A stretch of DNA of 64,000 bases from SOJA01 sp964598485 (GTDB lineage: Archaea > Thermoproteota > Bathyarchaeia > Bathyarchaeales > Bathycorpusculaceae). Positions 1 to 7,915 of the stretch are shown here, piece by piece. The stretch lies in assembly GCA_964598485.1 (NCBI GenBank), contig CAZRCD010000004.1, positions 62,001-126,000 on the forward strand, read 5' to 3'. Positions within the stretch are counted from its first letter, which is position 1; each line of letters begins with the position of its first letter. A program made the position numbers and the translations under genes. The notes below the pieces were generated by a model. That model was given only the letters and a program-made list of their open reading frames with translations. It had not been told where the DNA came from and searched no databases.

Positions 1-849
1 AGGCCCGCCGAAATTCATTGCGTTGCCAAGAGGTTGAGCCTCGCCAACCACAATATCTGCATCATAATCACCCGGAGGTTTCAAAATTCCAAGGGAAGTT
101 GGGTCAACGCCAACAATGAAAAGTGCTCCATGCGCATGTGCCCCTCTACTTATTTCATCAACTTGTGTTTCAACAAAGCCTAAATACGATGGATTTTCAA
201 TGTAGACCGCTGCTGTTCTGTCTGAAATCTTATTCCTGAAATCCTCTGCGTTTATTTGCCCAGTCTCCTTGTTGTAGGCCACTTGTTTGATTGATATTCC
301 GGCTGGTTCAGCATAAACCCGTAATGTAGCCAATCTTTCAGGGTGAACAATTTTAGGAACCAAAATTTCGTTCCGCCTTGTTAATCTAGCTGCCATGCGA
401 GAGGCTTCACCTAAGGCTGAAGCCCAATCATACAAGGAGCAATTGGCAACTTCCATACCTGTTAACTCGCAAATCATGCTCTGATATTCAAAAAGGGCTT
501 GAAGCATACCCTGCGAAATTTCAGGCTGATAAGGCGTGTAAGAAGTAAGCAGCTCACTGCGTTGAACGATTTCCTTTACAACCGCCGGAACATAATGAGG
601 CCAGCAACTTGCACCCAAAAACACTGGCATGTCACTGCATGTCTTGTTTTTTGAAAGCAAACCCTCCACATGCTTCTTAACCTCAAACTCTGACAAAGCT
701 TCTGGAAGTTTTAACGGCTTTTTTAAACGATATTTCTCTGGAATATCCGCGTACAATTCATCGATGCTTTCTGTGCCTATTTCTCGCATCATTTCTTTCT
801 TGATTTCTGGCAGAGAATTTGGAATGTATGGATGACTGCGTTTGATCAA
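1..849 (-). CDS. gcvPA: Glycine dehydrogenase (decarboxylating) subunit 1, partial
   Basis: PLP-dependent P-protein half of the glycine cleavage system, which decarboxylates glycine and passes the aminomethyl group to lipoyl H-protein. The reading frame runs off the left edge, so only about 283 N-terminal residues of a usual ~450 are present. Translation gives the family start RSHPYIPNSLPEIKKEMM, the segment TSYTPYQPEISQGMLQALFE, and near the edge ADIVVGEAQPLGNAMNFGGP. I chose the TTG at 849 because GGTGA lies six bases upstream; a GTG at 858 is also in frame. Subunit 2 would be expected beyond the edge. The upstream gene ends about 50 bases away on the same strand. Confidence 0.93.
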   Translation of the reverse strand, partial: MIKRSHPYIPNSLPEIKKEMMREIGTESIDELYADIPEKYRLKKPLKLPEALSEFEVKKHVEGLLSKNKTCSDMPVFLGASCWPHYVPAVVKEIVQRSELLTSYTPYQPEISQGMLQALFEYQSMICELTGMEVANCSLYDWASALGEASRMAARLTRRNEILVPKIVHPERLATLRVYAEPAGISIKQVAYNKETGQINAEDFRNKISDRTAAVYIENPSYLGFVETQVDEISRGAHAHGALFIVGVDPTSLGILKPPGDYDADIVVGEAQPLGNAMNFGGP

Positions 850-899
850 GAGATTCACCGTTAGAATTAACACTAAATCAGCACTGACTTTAAGCTTTT

Positions 900-1685
900 T
901 CAAACATTATTGAATTCTGGGGCTTCAGAAAGAGCCTCTAGGACAGCTTCTAGAAGAATTCTTGCGTTTTCCCTAACCTGCTGGTGTCCGAAGGCTTGCA
1001 GCCATCCAGTTTCGCTTAAAACGTCTGAAACAACTTGTGCCGAAGCTGCCTCAACATTCCTATATTTGGCAACTGCAAAAATCGCTGAAGTTTCCATATT
1101 CACAGCCAAAACACCGCTGTCCCTAAACTTGAAGAATTTTTTGCGCGTTTCTCTATAAACTCCGTCAGTAGACCAGACAGAACCAACGAAATGCTTGATT
1201 TTCCCTTCATTCAAACGCTTAATCAGCTTGCTTCTCAATTTTGGAGAAGACTCAACCTTCACGTTTGGTGGAAGGTAATGGTGAGAGGTTCCTTCGTCAC
1301 GAATCGCCTCTGTTACAACAATTATGTTGCTTGGTTGAAGGAAAGTCTGCAAACCTCCAGACGCGCCAACTTCAAGAATTGTTTTTGCACCGCACGCAAT
1401 TAGTTCTTCCAATGTCATAACAGCCGCTGGTGCGCCTACCCAGAAGCGTCCAAGCCCAATTTCCACATGGTTGAATCGTCCGATGCAAAATGGTTGGCTT
1501 TCGCCATACATCCACCAGTCAACGGACTTGCCATCAATTAGCTTCTTCCCATATTCATACGTACGTCTCTGATAAGTGATCAAAAGGCGTTGAGGAACTT
1601 TTATGGTGTCCACTGGAACTTTTCTGTTTTCAGCTACATAGCGGACAAAATCGAGTGGTGTGAATATGGCTTCGTCTTCGCTCAC
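900..1685 (-). CDS. Nucleoside phosphorylase (PNP/UDP family)
   Basis: Cleaves a purine or pyrimidine nucleoside with phosphate to base plus ribose-1-phosphate in nucleoside salvage. The 261 residues fit the PNP_UDP_1 family: the glycine-rich TILEVGASGGLQ strand near residue 110 and the AVNMETSAIFAVAKYRNVEA segment near 195-215, whose Met-Glu pair binds the ribose in this family. The EVGASGG region resembles uridine phosphorylases, but substrate cannot be fixed by eye. The start is GTG, with GAGGG just upstream. It lies in tandem with the corrinoid adenosyltransferase (18 bases upstream) and gcvPA, so co-transcription is likely. Confidence 0.85.
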   Translation of the reverse strand: MSEDEAIFTPLDFVRYVAENRKVPVDTIKVPQRLLITYQRRTYEYGKKLIDGKSVDWWMYGESQPFCIGRFNHVEIGLGRFWVGAPAAVMTLEELIACGAKTILEVGASGGLQTFLQPSNIIVVTEAIRDEGTSHHYLPPNVKVESSPKLRSKLIKRLNEGKIKHFVGSVWSTDGVYRETRKKFFKFRDSGVLAVNMETSAIFAVAKYRNVEAASAQVVSDVLSETGWLQAFGHQQVRENARILLEAVLEALSEAPEFNNV

Positions 1686-1703
1686 GGTTTTCCCTCATTA
1701 ACG

Positions 1704-2216
1704 TTAATATTGTATTCCTCTTGTTGTAACCATTTCTTTCGGACACTTGATAGCTATAATCTCATTCACAAACTCTGCACGCTTTACAAGTTCTTTTGGG
1801 GCAAATCTACCTGTCAAGACAACATCAGTTTTTTTTGGCATTTTATCTAGGAATTTCAGAACTTCTTTCACGGTCAAAAGCTTGCAGTGTAAAACCAAAT
1901 TAACTTCGTCCAGAACTAGCAGATGCGGTTTCTTTTCCTTAACGATTTTTTCAGCGAATCTTAGGGCCTTATGGGCTAGTTCTTTATCTTCTTCACCTAA
2001 ATTGCTTAGTCCGTGCCATCCTTTACGGCCGAACTGGTGTATTTCATAGTAAGGCACAAGGAGTTTTCGAATTTTATATTCACCTGTGTTTTTCCACCAT
2101 TTCAAAAACTGGATTATAACAACTTTATGTTTGTGTCCAACAGAGCGTAATGCTAAGCCTAGAGCGTTTGTTGTTTTTCCAGCTCCCATTCCAGTATAAA
2201 GATAGACGTAACCCAT
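1704..2216 (-). CDS. cobO: Corrinoid adenosyltransferase (CobA/CobO/BtuR type)
   Basis: Transfers the 5'-deoxyadenosyl group of ATP to cob(I)alamin or a corrinoid precursor, giving the adenosyl-cobamide form. The P-loop TGMGAGKTTNALGLALRSVG near the N-terminus and LLVLDEVNLVLHCKLL near residue 110 are hallmarks of the BtuR family. About 170 residues is normal length. I placed the start at the second Met (2216), since GAGGG sits six bases before it; a longer start at 2234 is open but lacks a ribosome site. The chelatase-like gene at 12.8-15.2 kb may also relate to cobamide or porphyrin metabolism, but no other cobamide genes are visible here. Confidence 0.88.
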   Translation of the reverse strand: MGYVYLYTGMGAGKTTNALGLALRSVGHKHKVVIIQFLKWWKNTGEYKIRKLLVPYYEIHQFGRKGWHGLSNLGEEDKELAHKALRFAEKIVKEKKPHLLVLDEVNLVLHCKLLTVKEVLKFLDKMPKKTDVVLTGRFAPKELVKRAEFVNEIIAIKCPKEMVTTRGIQY

Positions 2217-2311
2217 TTGAAACCCTCTTTTCACGCCATTTGATTGTTGACTTGGCTGTTATAAGTTTTAAATAGGATCATGTTGTCATGTTAATCATGG
2301 AGCATCAACGA

Positions 2312-2722
2312 ATGGAATACGATTACGAAGAGTTGCTGAAGAGAGCGCGTTCACAAATCCCCGAGGTAGCCTCAAAACGTGAACGTCTAGAGGTTCCCAG
2401 AATAGTTCATTCAGTCATAGGTATGCGCACGATAATCCACAATTTTAAAGAAATCGCTGAAGCTTTGAATCGTGACCCGAGGCATCTGCTGAAGTTTTTG
2501 ACAAGGGAAATGGCTACAGCTGCAACCATGCAAGAGTCAAGGATAATTTTTCAAGGAAAGTTTTCGCGGGTAACATTTGAAAGGCTTCTACAGAGATACA
2601 TGGAACAGTTTGTCACGTGTCCAGTTTGCAAGCGTCCAGACACAAAAATTGTAAAGGAAAAACGCCTATCATTCCTAGTTTGCGAAGCTTGCGGAGCAAA
2701 ATCATCTATTAGGCAACTGTAA
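2312..2722 (+). CDS. eif2b: Translation initiation factor aIF2 subunit beta
   Basis: Beta subunit of the aIF2 trimer that brings initiator Met-tRNA to the small ribosomal subunit. The family start MEYDYEELLKRA and the core LNRDPRHLLKFLTREMATA are followed by a C-terminal zinc ribbon (CPVCKRPDT ... CEACG). About 136 residues is normal. A TATA-like TTTTAAAT near 2262-2270 predicts transcription starting around 2293, so translation could begin at ATG 2297 or 2312; I chose 2312 from the family N-terminus. The DUF424 gene follows by 13 bases, probably in one transcript. Confidence 0.95.
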   Translation: MEYDYEELLKRARSQIPEVASKRERLEVPRIVHSVIGMRTIIHNFKEIAEALNRDPRHLLKFLTREMATAATMQESRIIFQGKFSRVTFERLLQRYMEQFVTCPVCKRPDTKIVKEKRLSFLVCEACGAKSSIRQL

Positions 2723-2735
2723 GAGCGTCTGAAAA

Positions 2736-3032
2736 TTGAAAGTCTACATGAATCTAAAGAAAATCGGAAACAACGTTCTTTTAGCCATGTGCGACGCTGA
2801 AATACTGGGCAAAACACTGCGAAAGGGAAAAATAGTTTTTCATGTAAAAGAAGAATTCTACAAAGGCGCAAAAGTCAACATTGAAGAAGCTATGGCAATG
2901 ATAGAAAACTCAACAACAGTGAACATGATAGGCAAAAACATTGTTCAAAAAGCCATAGAAAAAGGTCATGTGCACCCTGAAGCAGTAATAAGCATAGAGG
3001 GCATACCACACGCACAAATAGTAAAGCTTTGA
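2736..3032 (+). CDS. DUF424 family protein
   Basis: Small (98 aa) archaeal conserved protein of unknown function. It shows the DUF424 pattern: N-terminal two strands (LLAMCDAEILGKTLRKGKI), a helical centre with EEAMAMIENSTTVNMIGKNIV, and a C-terminal VHPEAVISIEGIPHAQIVKL. It starts at TTG 13 bases after the aIF2-beta stop. Placement beside aIF2-beta suggests a link to translation, but this is inference only. Confidence 0.88.
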   Translation: MKVYMNLKKIGNNVLLAMCDAEILGKTLRKGKIVFHVKEEFYKGAKVNIEEAMAMIENSTTVNMIGKNIVQKAIEKGHVHPEAVISIEGIPHAQIVKL

Positions 3033-3084
3033 TGTTGCTTTTGGACAAATAGTAAAAACTTCGCTGAGGTCGCGCTTTCTGCTT

Positions 3085-3204
3085 ATGAAAAAAATCTGGA
3101 ATAAAGATGAGTTGCTGAGTAGAGATGAGCATATAAAAAAAATTGAAGCAGTCAAAAGCGAGTTACTTCCAATACGACACAGACTGACCAAAACAGCAAA
3201 ATAG
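3085..3204 (+). CDS. Possible small ORF, 39 aa
   Basis: An ATG-initiated frame encodes a charged, Lys-rich 39-residue peptide beginning MKKIWNKDELLSRDE. No convincing ribosome site and no recognised family. It sits in a 720-base gap between DUF424 and the methyltransferase gene. Could be chance. Confidence 0.22.
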   Translation: MKKIWNKDELLSRDEHIKKIEAVKSELLPIRHRLTKTAK

Positions 3205-3218
3205 AGCGTGCATTAGGA

Positions 3219-3250
3219 AAAAAAGGGGATTGTGCGGGAGACATCTCCAT
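3219..3250 (+). repeat. Dispersed GGGG..TTGCGGGAGA-type repeat, copy 1
   Basis: A-run then GGGGAT, TGTGCGGGAGA and CATCTCC. Matches four other intergenic places in this window (3303, 5441, 54158, and reverse strand at 24299). It lies 85 bases from copy 2 in the same orientation. Function unknown. Confidence 0.6.
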
Positions 3251-3302
3251 CAACTTATTTGAAACTTATCAGTAAATTTTTTTGCGAAGTCTTTTATAAG
3301 GG

Positions 3303-3340
3303 AGAAAAAAGGGGGGAATGCGGGAGAGATCGCCACCGAC
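3303..3340 (+). repeat. Dispersed GGGG..TTGCGGGAGA-type repeat, copy 2
   Basis: AAAAAAGGGGGGAATGCGGG followed by AGAGATCGCC. A TATA-like TTTTATAA lies just upstream (about 3293-3300). Shares the core GCGGGAGA plus a following ATC(G)CC with copies 1, 3 and 4. Confidence 0.6.
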
Positions 3341-3527
3341 ATTAATAATAGCAATAACCCCATAGTTTTTCCATTATCTACATATTACTTGCGTTTCCTA
3401 AAGTAATCAGGTTGTCTTTCTGGCATACATGATCAGAAAAAAAGCATTTGAAACTATAAGTGATAGTCGTGCGCCAATCTTTTAAACTTAGGATACACCA
3501 ATATCAACATATGCTTGAGGTTTAGTT

Positions 3528-3692
3528 GTGTCGGAAAAGCGGAAGGGTGCAATATTCTGTAGTCAGGACGGTGAATGGAAAGATGAACTTGAAAATCGTG
3601 GATTTCAAAATGTGAAAAGAGAGTTTATGCTTGCCGGGCACATATTACCCTCAGAAATCGTATCTGGAGACAAACCCCGAATCCACGAATAA
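3528..3692 (+). CDS. Possible small ORF, 54 aa
   Basis: GTG-initiated frame of 54 codons beginning VSEKRKGAIFCSQDGEWKDE and ending GDKPRIHE. No recognised family and a weak ribosome site. It could be a small protein or a decayed remnant; the rest of the 3.0-3.75 kb gap holds only the two repeat copies and the weak 39-aa frame. Confidence 0.28.
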   Translation: MSEKRKGAIFCSQDGEWKDELENRGFQNVKREFMLAGHILPSEIVSGDKPRIHE

Positions 3693-3753
3693 ACATTAAT
3701 TTTTGTCCCGAAATATCTTGCAGGAATAAGAAATCTTTATGGAGGTAAGTAAA

Positions 3754-4506
3754 ATGGGAAAAATGGCTGATATTGATGAACTGATGTATTCTTGCGGTTT
3801 AGAAATTCTTCATCCTGGCGGAATTGAAAGAACTGATGAGATGGCAAGGATGTGCGAAATAGGGAAGGGCAAGAAAGTTTTAGACATAGGCTCTGGAAAG
3901 GGTGTAACAGCTTGCTATCTGGCTCAAAAACATGAGTGCGAAGTTGTTGGAGTGGATTTGTCAAAAAGAATGGTTGAACATGCAAAGGAAATGGCAAAGA
4001 AAAAAGGATTAGATGAAAGGGTTAGCTTTAGAAGAGCGGATGCACACAATTTGCCATTTGAAGATGAAAGTTTCGATATTGTTCTGGCTGAATGCACTAC
4101 CGTGCTTCTGGATAAAGAAAAGGCTTTTTCAGAATTTCTTCGAGTAGCAAAGCATGGTGGATACATTGGCGACTTAGAGATGACTTGGCAAAAACCACCA
4201 CCAAAAGAATTGGTGGATAAAGTCTACGATGTTTGGGAAGGCTTTGAAACAATGACACTCGAAGAATGGAAAGAGTTCTATGAAAGAATGGGAATGGCTG
4301 ACGTCAAAACCGTAGATTTTTCCGAAAAAATACCTGACATGGAAAAAGCAATGAAGAAAGAACTTGGCCTCAAAGGTATGATAAAAATGGGGTTCAAGCT
4401 TTTGTTACGCCCTGACCTACGCAAGGCAATGAAGGAATATAGAAAAATTTTCAAAGAACACAGTGATTACGTGGGGTATGGTTATGTGGTTGGGAGGAAA
4501 AAATAA
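3754..4506 (+). CDS. Class I SAM-dependent methyltransferase
   Basis: Rossmann-fold methyltransferase of unknown substrate. Motif I VLDIGSGKGVTACYLA, the acidic strand end VVGVDLSKRMVEHA, and the ADAHNLPFEDESFDIVLAE region are as in the Methyltransf_11/UbiE-like group. The C-terminal third (EEWKEFYERMGMADVKTVDF) resembles archaeal lipid or small-molecule methyltransferases. Start at ATG 3754 is fixed by GGAGGT six bases upstream; ATG 3739 overlaps that site and is unlikely. No operon partner is clear: the downstream genes are on the other strand. Confidence 0.85.
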   Translation: MGKMADIDELMYSCGLEILHPGGIERTDEMARMCEIGKGKKVLDIGSGKGVTACYLAQKHECEVVGVDLSKRMVEHAKEMAKKKGLDERVSFRRADAHNLPFEDESFDIVLAECTTVLLDKEKAFSEFLRVAKHGGYIGDLEMTWQKPPPKELVDKVYDVWEGFETMTLEEWKEFYERMGMADVKTVDFSEKIPDMEKAMKKELGLKGMIKMGFKLLLRPDLRKAMKEYRKIFKEHSDYVGYGYVVGRKK

Positions 4507-4621
4507 GCGGGCTTCGGGCAAGACTAAGAAAGAAATATTGAGAGTTAGAGGGACTATCAAAGAAACCTATGGAAAGGCCTGATGCTGGAATGCTTCTTTA
4601 TGAAGCCAAATACTTGTCTAC

Positions 4622-4834
4622 CTATCCGGCAGCGAGCCCCACAAAACACTCAGGCATTTCTTTAGCGTTAGATGCTGACAGGCTTGTGATGATCGCTAGA
4701 ACATAGCTCATTGGTGGTTTGCTTCCGACAAAAACAATGCTCTCTTTGACTTTCCGAGTCCGCGGGGCTTTTCCGGGCTTCTCCTCTTTAACAGTTTCTT
4801 CTGTCAGTTTCTTTTCTTCTTTTTCTTCTGCCAT
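4622..4834 (-). CDS. Truncated Alba-like chromatin protein with charged N-terminal tail
   Basis: The last 41 residues begin with the N-terminal signature of Alba, the archaeal DNA/RNA-binding chromatin protein: SIVFVGSKPPMSYVLAIITS, compared with the family pattern V(L)IGKKPVMNYVLA. Alba is normally about 90-97 aa, but here the frame ends after only about 40 Alba-like residues (SLSASNAKEMPECFVGLAAG) and lacks the KARGRAISKAVD helix and the beta-hairpin. The first 28 residues are a Lys/Glu-rich tail. A strong AGGAGGGA site precedes the ATG, and a YHS gene ends 20 bases upstream. I searched the three downstream minus frames and did not find the missing half. Either a decayed alba or a real short variant. 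Confidence 0.65.
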   Translation of the reverse strand: MAEEKEEKKLTEETVKEEKPGKAPRTRKVKESIVFVGSKPPMSYVLAIITSLSASNAKEMPECFVGLAAG

Positions 4835-4854
4835 TTTGTTCTCCCTCCTTCAAT

Positions 4855-4998
4855 TTACTTTGCAAATTTACTTCGATTCCTTTTGAACTTCTTCTTACAT
4901 CTCATACTACAGAAATAATATGTTTCTCCATCATGCTTGATCTTGAACTTGGCTGTCTTCTCGTCCAGAACGGCGCCACAAACGGGATCTCTAGGCAT
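4855..4998 (-). CDS. YHS domain protein, 47 aa
   Basis: Tiny metal-binding protein. It begins MPRDPVCGAVLDEKTAKF and continues with YYFCSMRCKKKFKRN; the DPVCG ... Y.FCS..C pattern is the YHS domain seen in copper and heavy-metal proteins. It is essentially the domain alone. The truncated Alba gene follows by 20 bases and the CxxC gene precedes by about 100 bases on the same strand. Function is probably metal binding (family knowledge), exact role unknown. Confidence 0.75.
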   Translation of the reverse strand: MPRDPVCGAVLDEKTAKFKIKHDGETYYFCSMRCKKKFKRNRSKFAK

Positions 4999-5098
4999 TA
5001 TTTTTTATCCCATGAAAGAGTGTGGGTTCTACTTACTATAACTGTTGATAAAAAAGAAAAAAGTGCGTAAAGCGGACCGAAGATTTTAGCTAATAAGC

Positions 5099-5245
5099 TT
5101 AATATCTTCTCGGGGGTCTTCGTTTAGAATAGCATTCTCGGCAGTATACGGGTTTGCTTCCGTCAGGTTTGAAGGGAACCTCACATTCTTTACCACAATC
5201 GGCGCATACGGCCTTGTGCATTTCTCGGTTTTCTCTATACGACAA
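5099..5245 (-). CDS. CxxC-x(n)-CxxC zinc-binding small protein
   Basis: A 48-residue protein with MHKAVCADCGKECEVPFKP and PVYCRECYSKRRPPRRY. This is the CxxC-x17-CxxC (zf-TRCL-like) small zinc domain, common in archaea and bacteria. The start is uncertain: TTG at 5245 has GGAGGT nine bases upstream, while ATG at 5221 would give a 40-residue form. It heads a run of three tiny minus-strand genes (zinc protein, YHS, Alba-like). Function unknown. Confidence 0.7.
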   Translation of the reverse strand: MSYRENREMHKAVCADCGKECEVPFKPDGSKPVYCRECYSKRRPPRRY

Positions 5246-5440
5246 TCGAATTACACCTCCATCTAATAGTCAACGAAAAACTAGCATTCTCATGGAATTC
5301 TAATTCTTGCGTGTCTAATCAGTTGACATATTGATCTATTTAAACTTATGTATGCGATGAGTTTCTCTTCTGCATCTCTGTTCCCTCAGTCTCTGCGCGA
5401 GCGTTTTACCATAGGATGATACGTAACTGCTTTGACTTAG

Positions 5441-5480
5441 AAAATGGGGAGTTTGCGGGAGACGTTAGAGACATCGCCAG
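5441..5480 (+). repeat. Dispersed GGGG..TTGCGGGAGA-type repeat, copy 3
   Basis: AAAATGGGGAGTTTGCGGGA then GACGTTAGAGACATCGCC. Lies in the 305-base gap between the CxxC gene and topoisomerase IB; the rest of that gap shows no other support for a gene. Confidence 0.6.
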
Positions 5481-5550
5481 TTTTTTGTTAAACGCACAAA
5501 TAGTAGAACTTTAAAATCAATAACATACTGGATGTGAGAACGCACGTTTT

Positions 5551-7344
5551 CTAGCTTTTTTCTGGAGGCGTCTCATCATTCTCGATCCAGCTGAACTTCC
5601 TCTGGAGGGCTTTCGAGTAGTACTGTTTCCAGTCGTAGTCCACTTGTTTTCCCCATTTATAGTAGATTCGGGGGTCAATGTAGCTCTTCAGAGACGTCCC
5701 AAGGTTGTAGTCGCGGGTTTCCTTCTGAGCCTCTATCCTAAGCTTCAGCTTAGCTATCGCCGCTTTGTCACGTTGCATCCGACTCTCCAGCCTCTGCCCT
5801 AACTTTTTCATTCGCTCTTCATACTTGAGCTTCAGCAGCTTGAGGCGTTGCTTTTGCCGAGTCACTGCCTTTCGATCAAAGCTAATACGTCTCTTCAAAG
5901 CGCGTGCGGATTTACCTTGTTGTTTCTCCTCGGCGAGTTGTTGTCGATGAGCATCCAGCTTTGCCTGCATATCCTTCAGTCTTTCCTCTTGCTCCCGCAG
6001 TCTCTCACTATCTTTCTCTTTCCAATAGTCGATTTTCTGCCTCAACTTATCTTCAGCATCCTTCGCTCGATTCTTCAAAGCCTTGAGGCGATCCTTCTTC
6101 CTTTCTAAAGATGATTTCCAAGTCTTACGGATGGTACGCCTGTGATTGCAGACTTTTGCAGCCTCAAGGTTTGCCATCGTAGCAGTGTGTTTCTTCACAT
6201 ATTCAGGGTCTTCAAGTTTGACAGGAGCCTTTTCCAAGTTCGTCTCGACAGTTTCGGACGCATAGCAAGTACGAAAAACCTTTGCCGACAGCCCAGCCAT
6301 CACCTCATCAAGGAATTCGCTAACATGCTGTGAGCGGACGCCATCAAAAAGGGTGGACCTCGCGTTCGCTGCGAACTCCTTAAGGTTTCTAGTGACATTA
6401 TTTGGGAGTTCAACCTTGAAGACATGAGGCACAGAATCCTTCCCGAGGAAGTTGAACGTTACACTCTCATCACTGTTGAAATGGATATGCTTCGGTCGGA
6501 GGGTTGAGGCGCCAACTGTGTCCGCCTCGTCAGGATCCTTCTCGTCGCCAACCCTGATTTTCAACCTATCAATAAGGAAACAAACGGTCGCCGTTTTCCT
6601 CCGTCTCAGATCATCAGCGTTAAGGTTCTCCCAGATGTGCTTCCGTACCCCTGCAAGGTTCCGTCGAAGCTTCCTAGCTTTTTCAAACTTCTCAATATCC
6701 TTCCTCTGCTTCACGATGCTGGAGTCGGAAAACCAGACGTATTTCGTCTTGCCCGTAAGTTTATCCCGCCATCGTGCAATCCACATGGAGTCAGGCTGCC
6801 AGACAATCTTCCAGTTGCCCCGCGGCCTAGGCGCATCCGGCGAGAGGTTGAGTTCGACATCCTCCTCGCAAGCCCCCTCCTTCCAGCATCCCCTCAACGG
6901 GTGTTTGCCTCGACCTATGAAGATGGAACTAGGTTCGACGGCGTAGTTGGCCACCTCCACCCGGGCACCGTCAACCCAAGCAAATCCGTAGCGATCCTTG
7001 TTCGCAGCTCTCTGAGCTTTCCTCTGAGCCGTCAGTTGCTTTCTCTCCTTTCTAGAGAGGTTTGCTTTCCAAGCCCGCTCCTTTTCGATTGTAGAGAGAA
7101 CATCGGAGTAGTCAACATCGCCGGGCTTGACATTGATACCGAGTTTTTTTGAGAAGTCCCGGTGAAAGTTCTTGGCGAAGACAGGGTCCTCGACGTAAGG
7201 GGTTCCAACTTTTTTAGCCCAAGCGAAAGCCATTTCCTCCTGCATTGGTGTCAGCTTAATCTTCTTCCCCTTCACCTGTATAGTGAAACCTTTTCCTTCG
7301 TATCGATGTGGAATTAGGACGCCGTTGTGGTGTAGCTGCTTCAT
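5551..7344 (-). CDS. topIB: Eukaryote-type DNA topoisomerase IB
   Basis: Relaxes DNA supercoils through a 3'-phosphotyrosyl intermediate. The 597 residues hold an N-terminal core (from about 20), the catalytic domain, a long charged coiled-coil linker (about 405-540) and a C-terminal active-site segment. All five catalytic residues of human TOP1 have counterparts: R264 (LKIRVGDEKD), K302 (FNFLGKDS), R358 (SAKVFRTCYAS), H401 (CNHRRTIRKTW) and Y555 (LGTSLKSYIDPRIYYKW). The family is a hallmark of Thaumarchaeota and some related TACK lineages. The gene looks more G+C-rich than its neighbours, which could reflect transfer or strong expression. Monocistronic; the divergent aIF1A gene starts about 240 bases away. 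Confidence 0.95.
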   Translation of the reverse strand: MKQLHHNGVLIPHRYEGKGFTIQVKGKKIKLTPMQEEMAFAWAKKVGTPYVEDPVFAKNFHRDFSKKLGINVKPGDVDYSDVLSTIEKERAWKANLSRKERKQLTAQRKAQRAANKDRYGFAWVDGARVEVANYAVEPSSIFIGRGKHPLRGCWKEGACEEDVELNLSPDAPRPRGNWKIVWQPDSMWIARWRDKLTGKTKYVWFSDSSIVKQRKDIEKFEKARKLRRNLAGVRKHIWENLNADDLRRRKTATVCFLIDRLKIRVGDEKDPDEADTVGASTLRPKHIHFNSDESVTFNFLGKDSVPHVFKVELPNNVTRNLKEFAANARSTLFDGVRSQHVSEFLDEVMAGLSAKVFRTCYASETVETNLEKAPVKLEDPEYVKKHTATMANLEAAKVCNHRRTIRKTWKSSLERKKDRLKALKNRAKDAEDKLRQKIDYWKEKDSERLREQEERLKDMQAKLDAHRQQLAEEKQQGKSARALKRRISFDRKAVTRQKQRLKLLKLKYEERMKKLGQRLESRMQRDKAAIAKLKLRIEAQKETRDYNLGTSLKSYIDPRIYYKWGKQVDYDWKQYYSKALQRKFSWIENDETPPEKS

Positions 7345-7585
7345 TCGGGTTCTCCACCTGATTGAATTCTTATACGTGGAAAGGAGAGGACTTAAATCTT
7401 GCTTCTTATGGGGTTCACGTTATTAAGTTTGTAGTTGTATAAAAACATCTTGATACCCTTGAAATGTGTCGAGTTACTCGATTTTGAGGGTGAAAGTGGC
7501 GAATTTAATTATTGGTCGTGTAATGGAATAAACATGCTTTTAAGGAAGATCTCCCCTTTTTCAAAGGAATGATTGAGGTGGCTAA

Positions 7586-7891
7586 TTGGGTAAGAAGAAG
7601 GTCTTAAGTGAGGATGAATTAAGTGAGATGGTGCTTCCATCTGCAAACGATGTTTTAGGATTAGCTGTTAAATTGCTTGGTTTTGACCGTGTTTTGGTTA
7701 AGTGTCAAGATGGTCATGAGCGTTTATGTCGTATACGTGGTAAGATGAAGAGGCGGGTTTGGATACGCCAAGGAGACGTTGTTTTGGTTTCTCCTTGGGA
7801 TTTTCAATCTGACAAGCGTGGAGATATTTTTTGGCGTTATAAGCGTTCTCAAGCAGAATGGCTTCGTAGGAAAGGGTATTTGACCATCTGA
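7586..7891 (+). CDS. eif1a: Translation initiation factor aIF1A
   Basis: S1/OB-fold factor that binds the A site of the small subunit during initiation. The 101 residues include VLGLAVKLLGFDRVLVKCQD and the OB core LCRIRGKMKRRVWIRQGDVV, as in eIF1A; the C-terminus FWRYKRSQAEWLRRKGYL is also typical. It starts at TTG with GAGGT upstream. It heads the aIF1A-RIO1-KH cluster, which is conserved in archaea and concerns initiation and small-subunit maturation. Confidence 0.95.
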   Translation: MGKKKVLSEDELSEMVLPSANDVLGLAVKLLGFDRVLVKCQDGHERLCRIRGKMKRRVWIRQGDVVLVSPWDFQSDKRGDIFWRYKRSQAEWLRRKGYLTI

Positions 7892-7915
7892 TTGATTATG
7901 GATGGAGAAAAGTAA

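Noticed and set aside
4484..4582. 32-codon frame overlapping the end of the methyltransferase gene (Lys-rich, ending YGKA)
   Set aside because: Overlaps a real gene out of frame, has no own ribosome site and no recognised motif.
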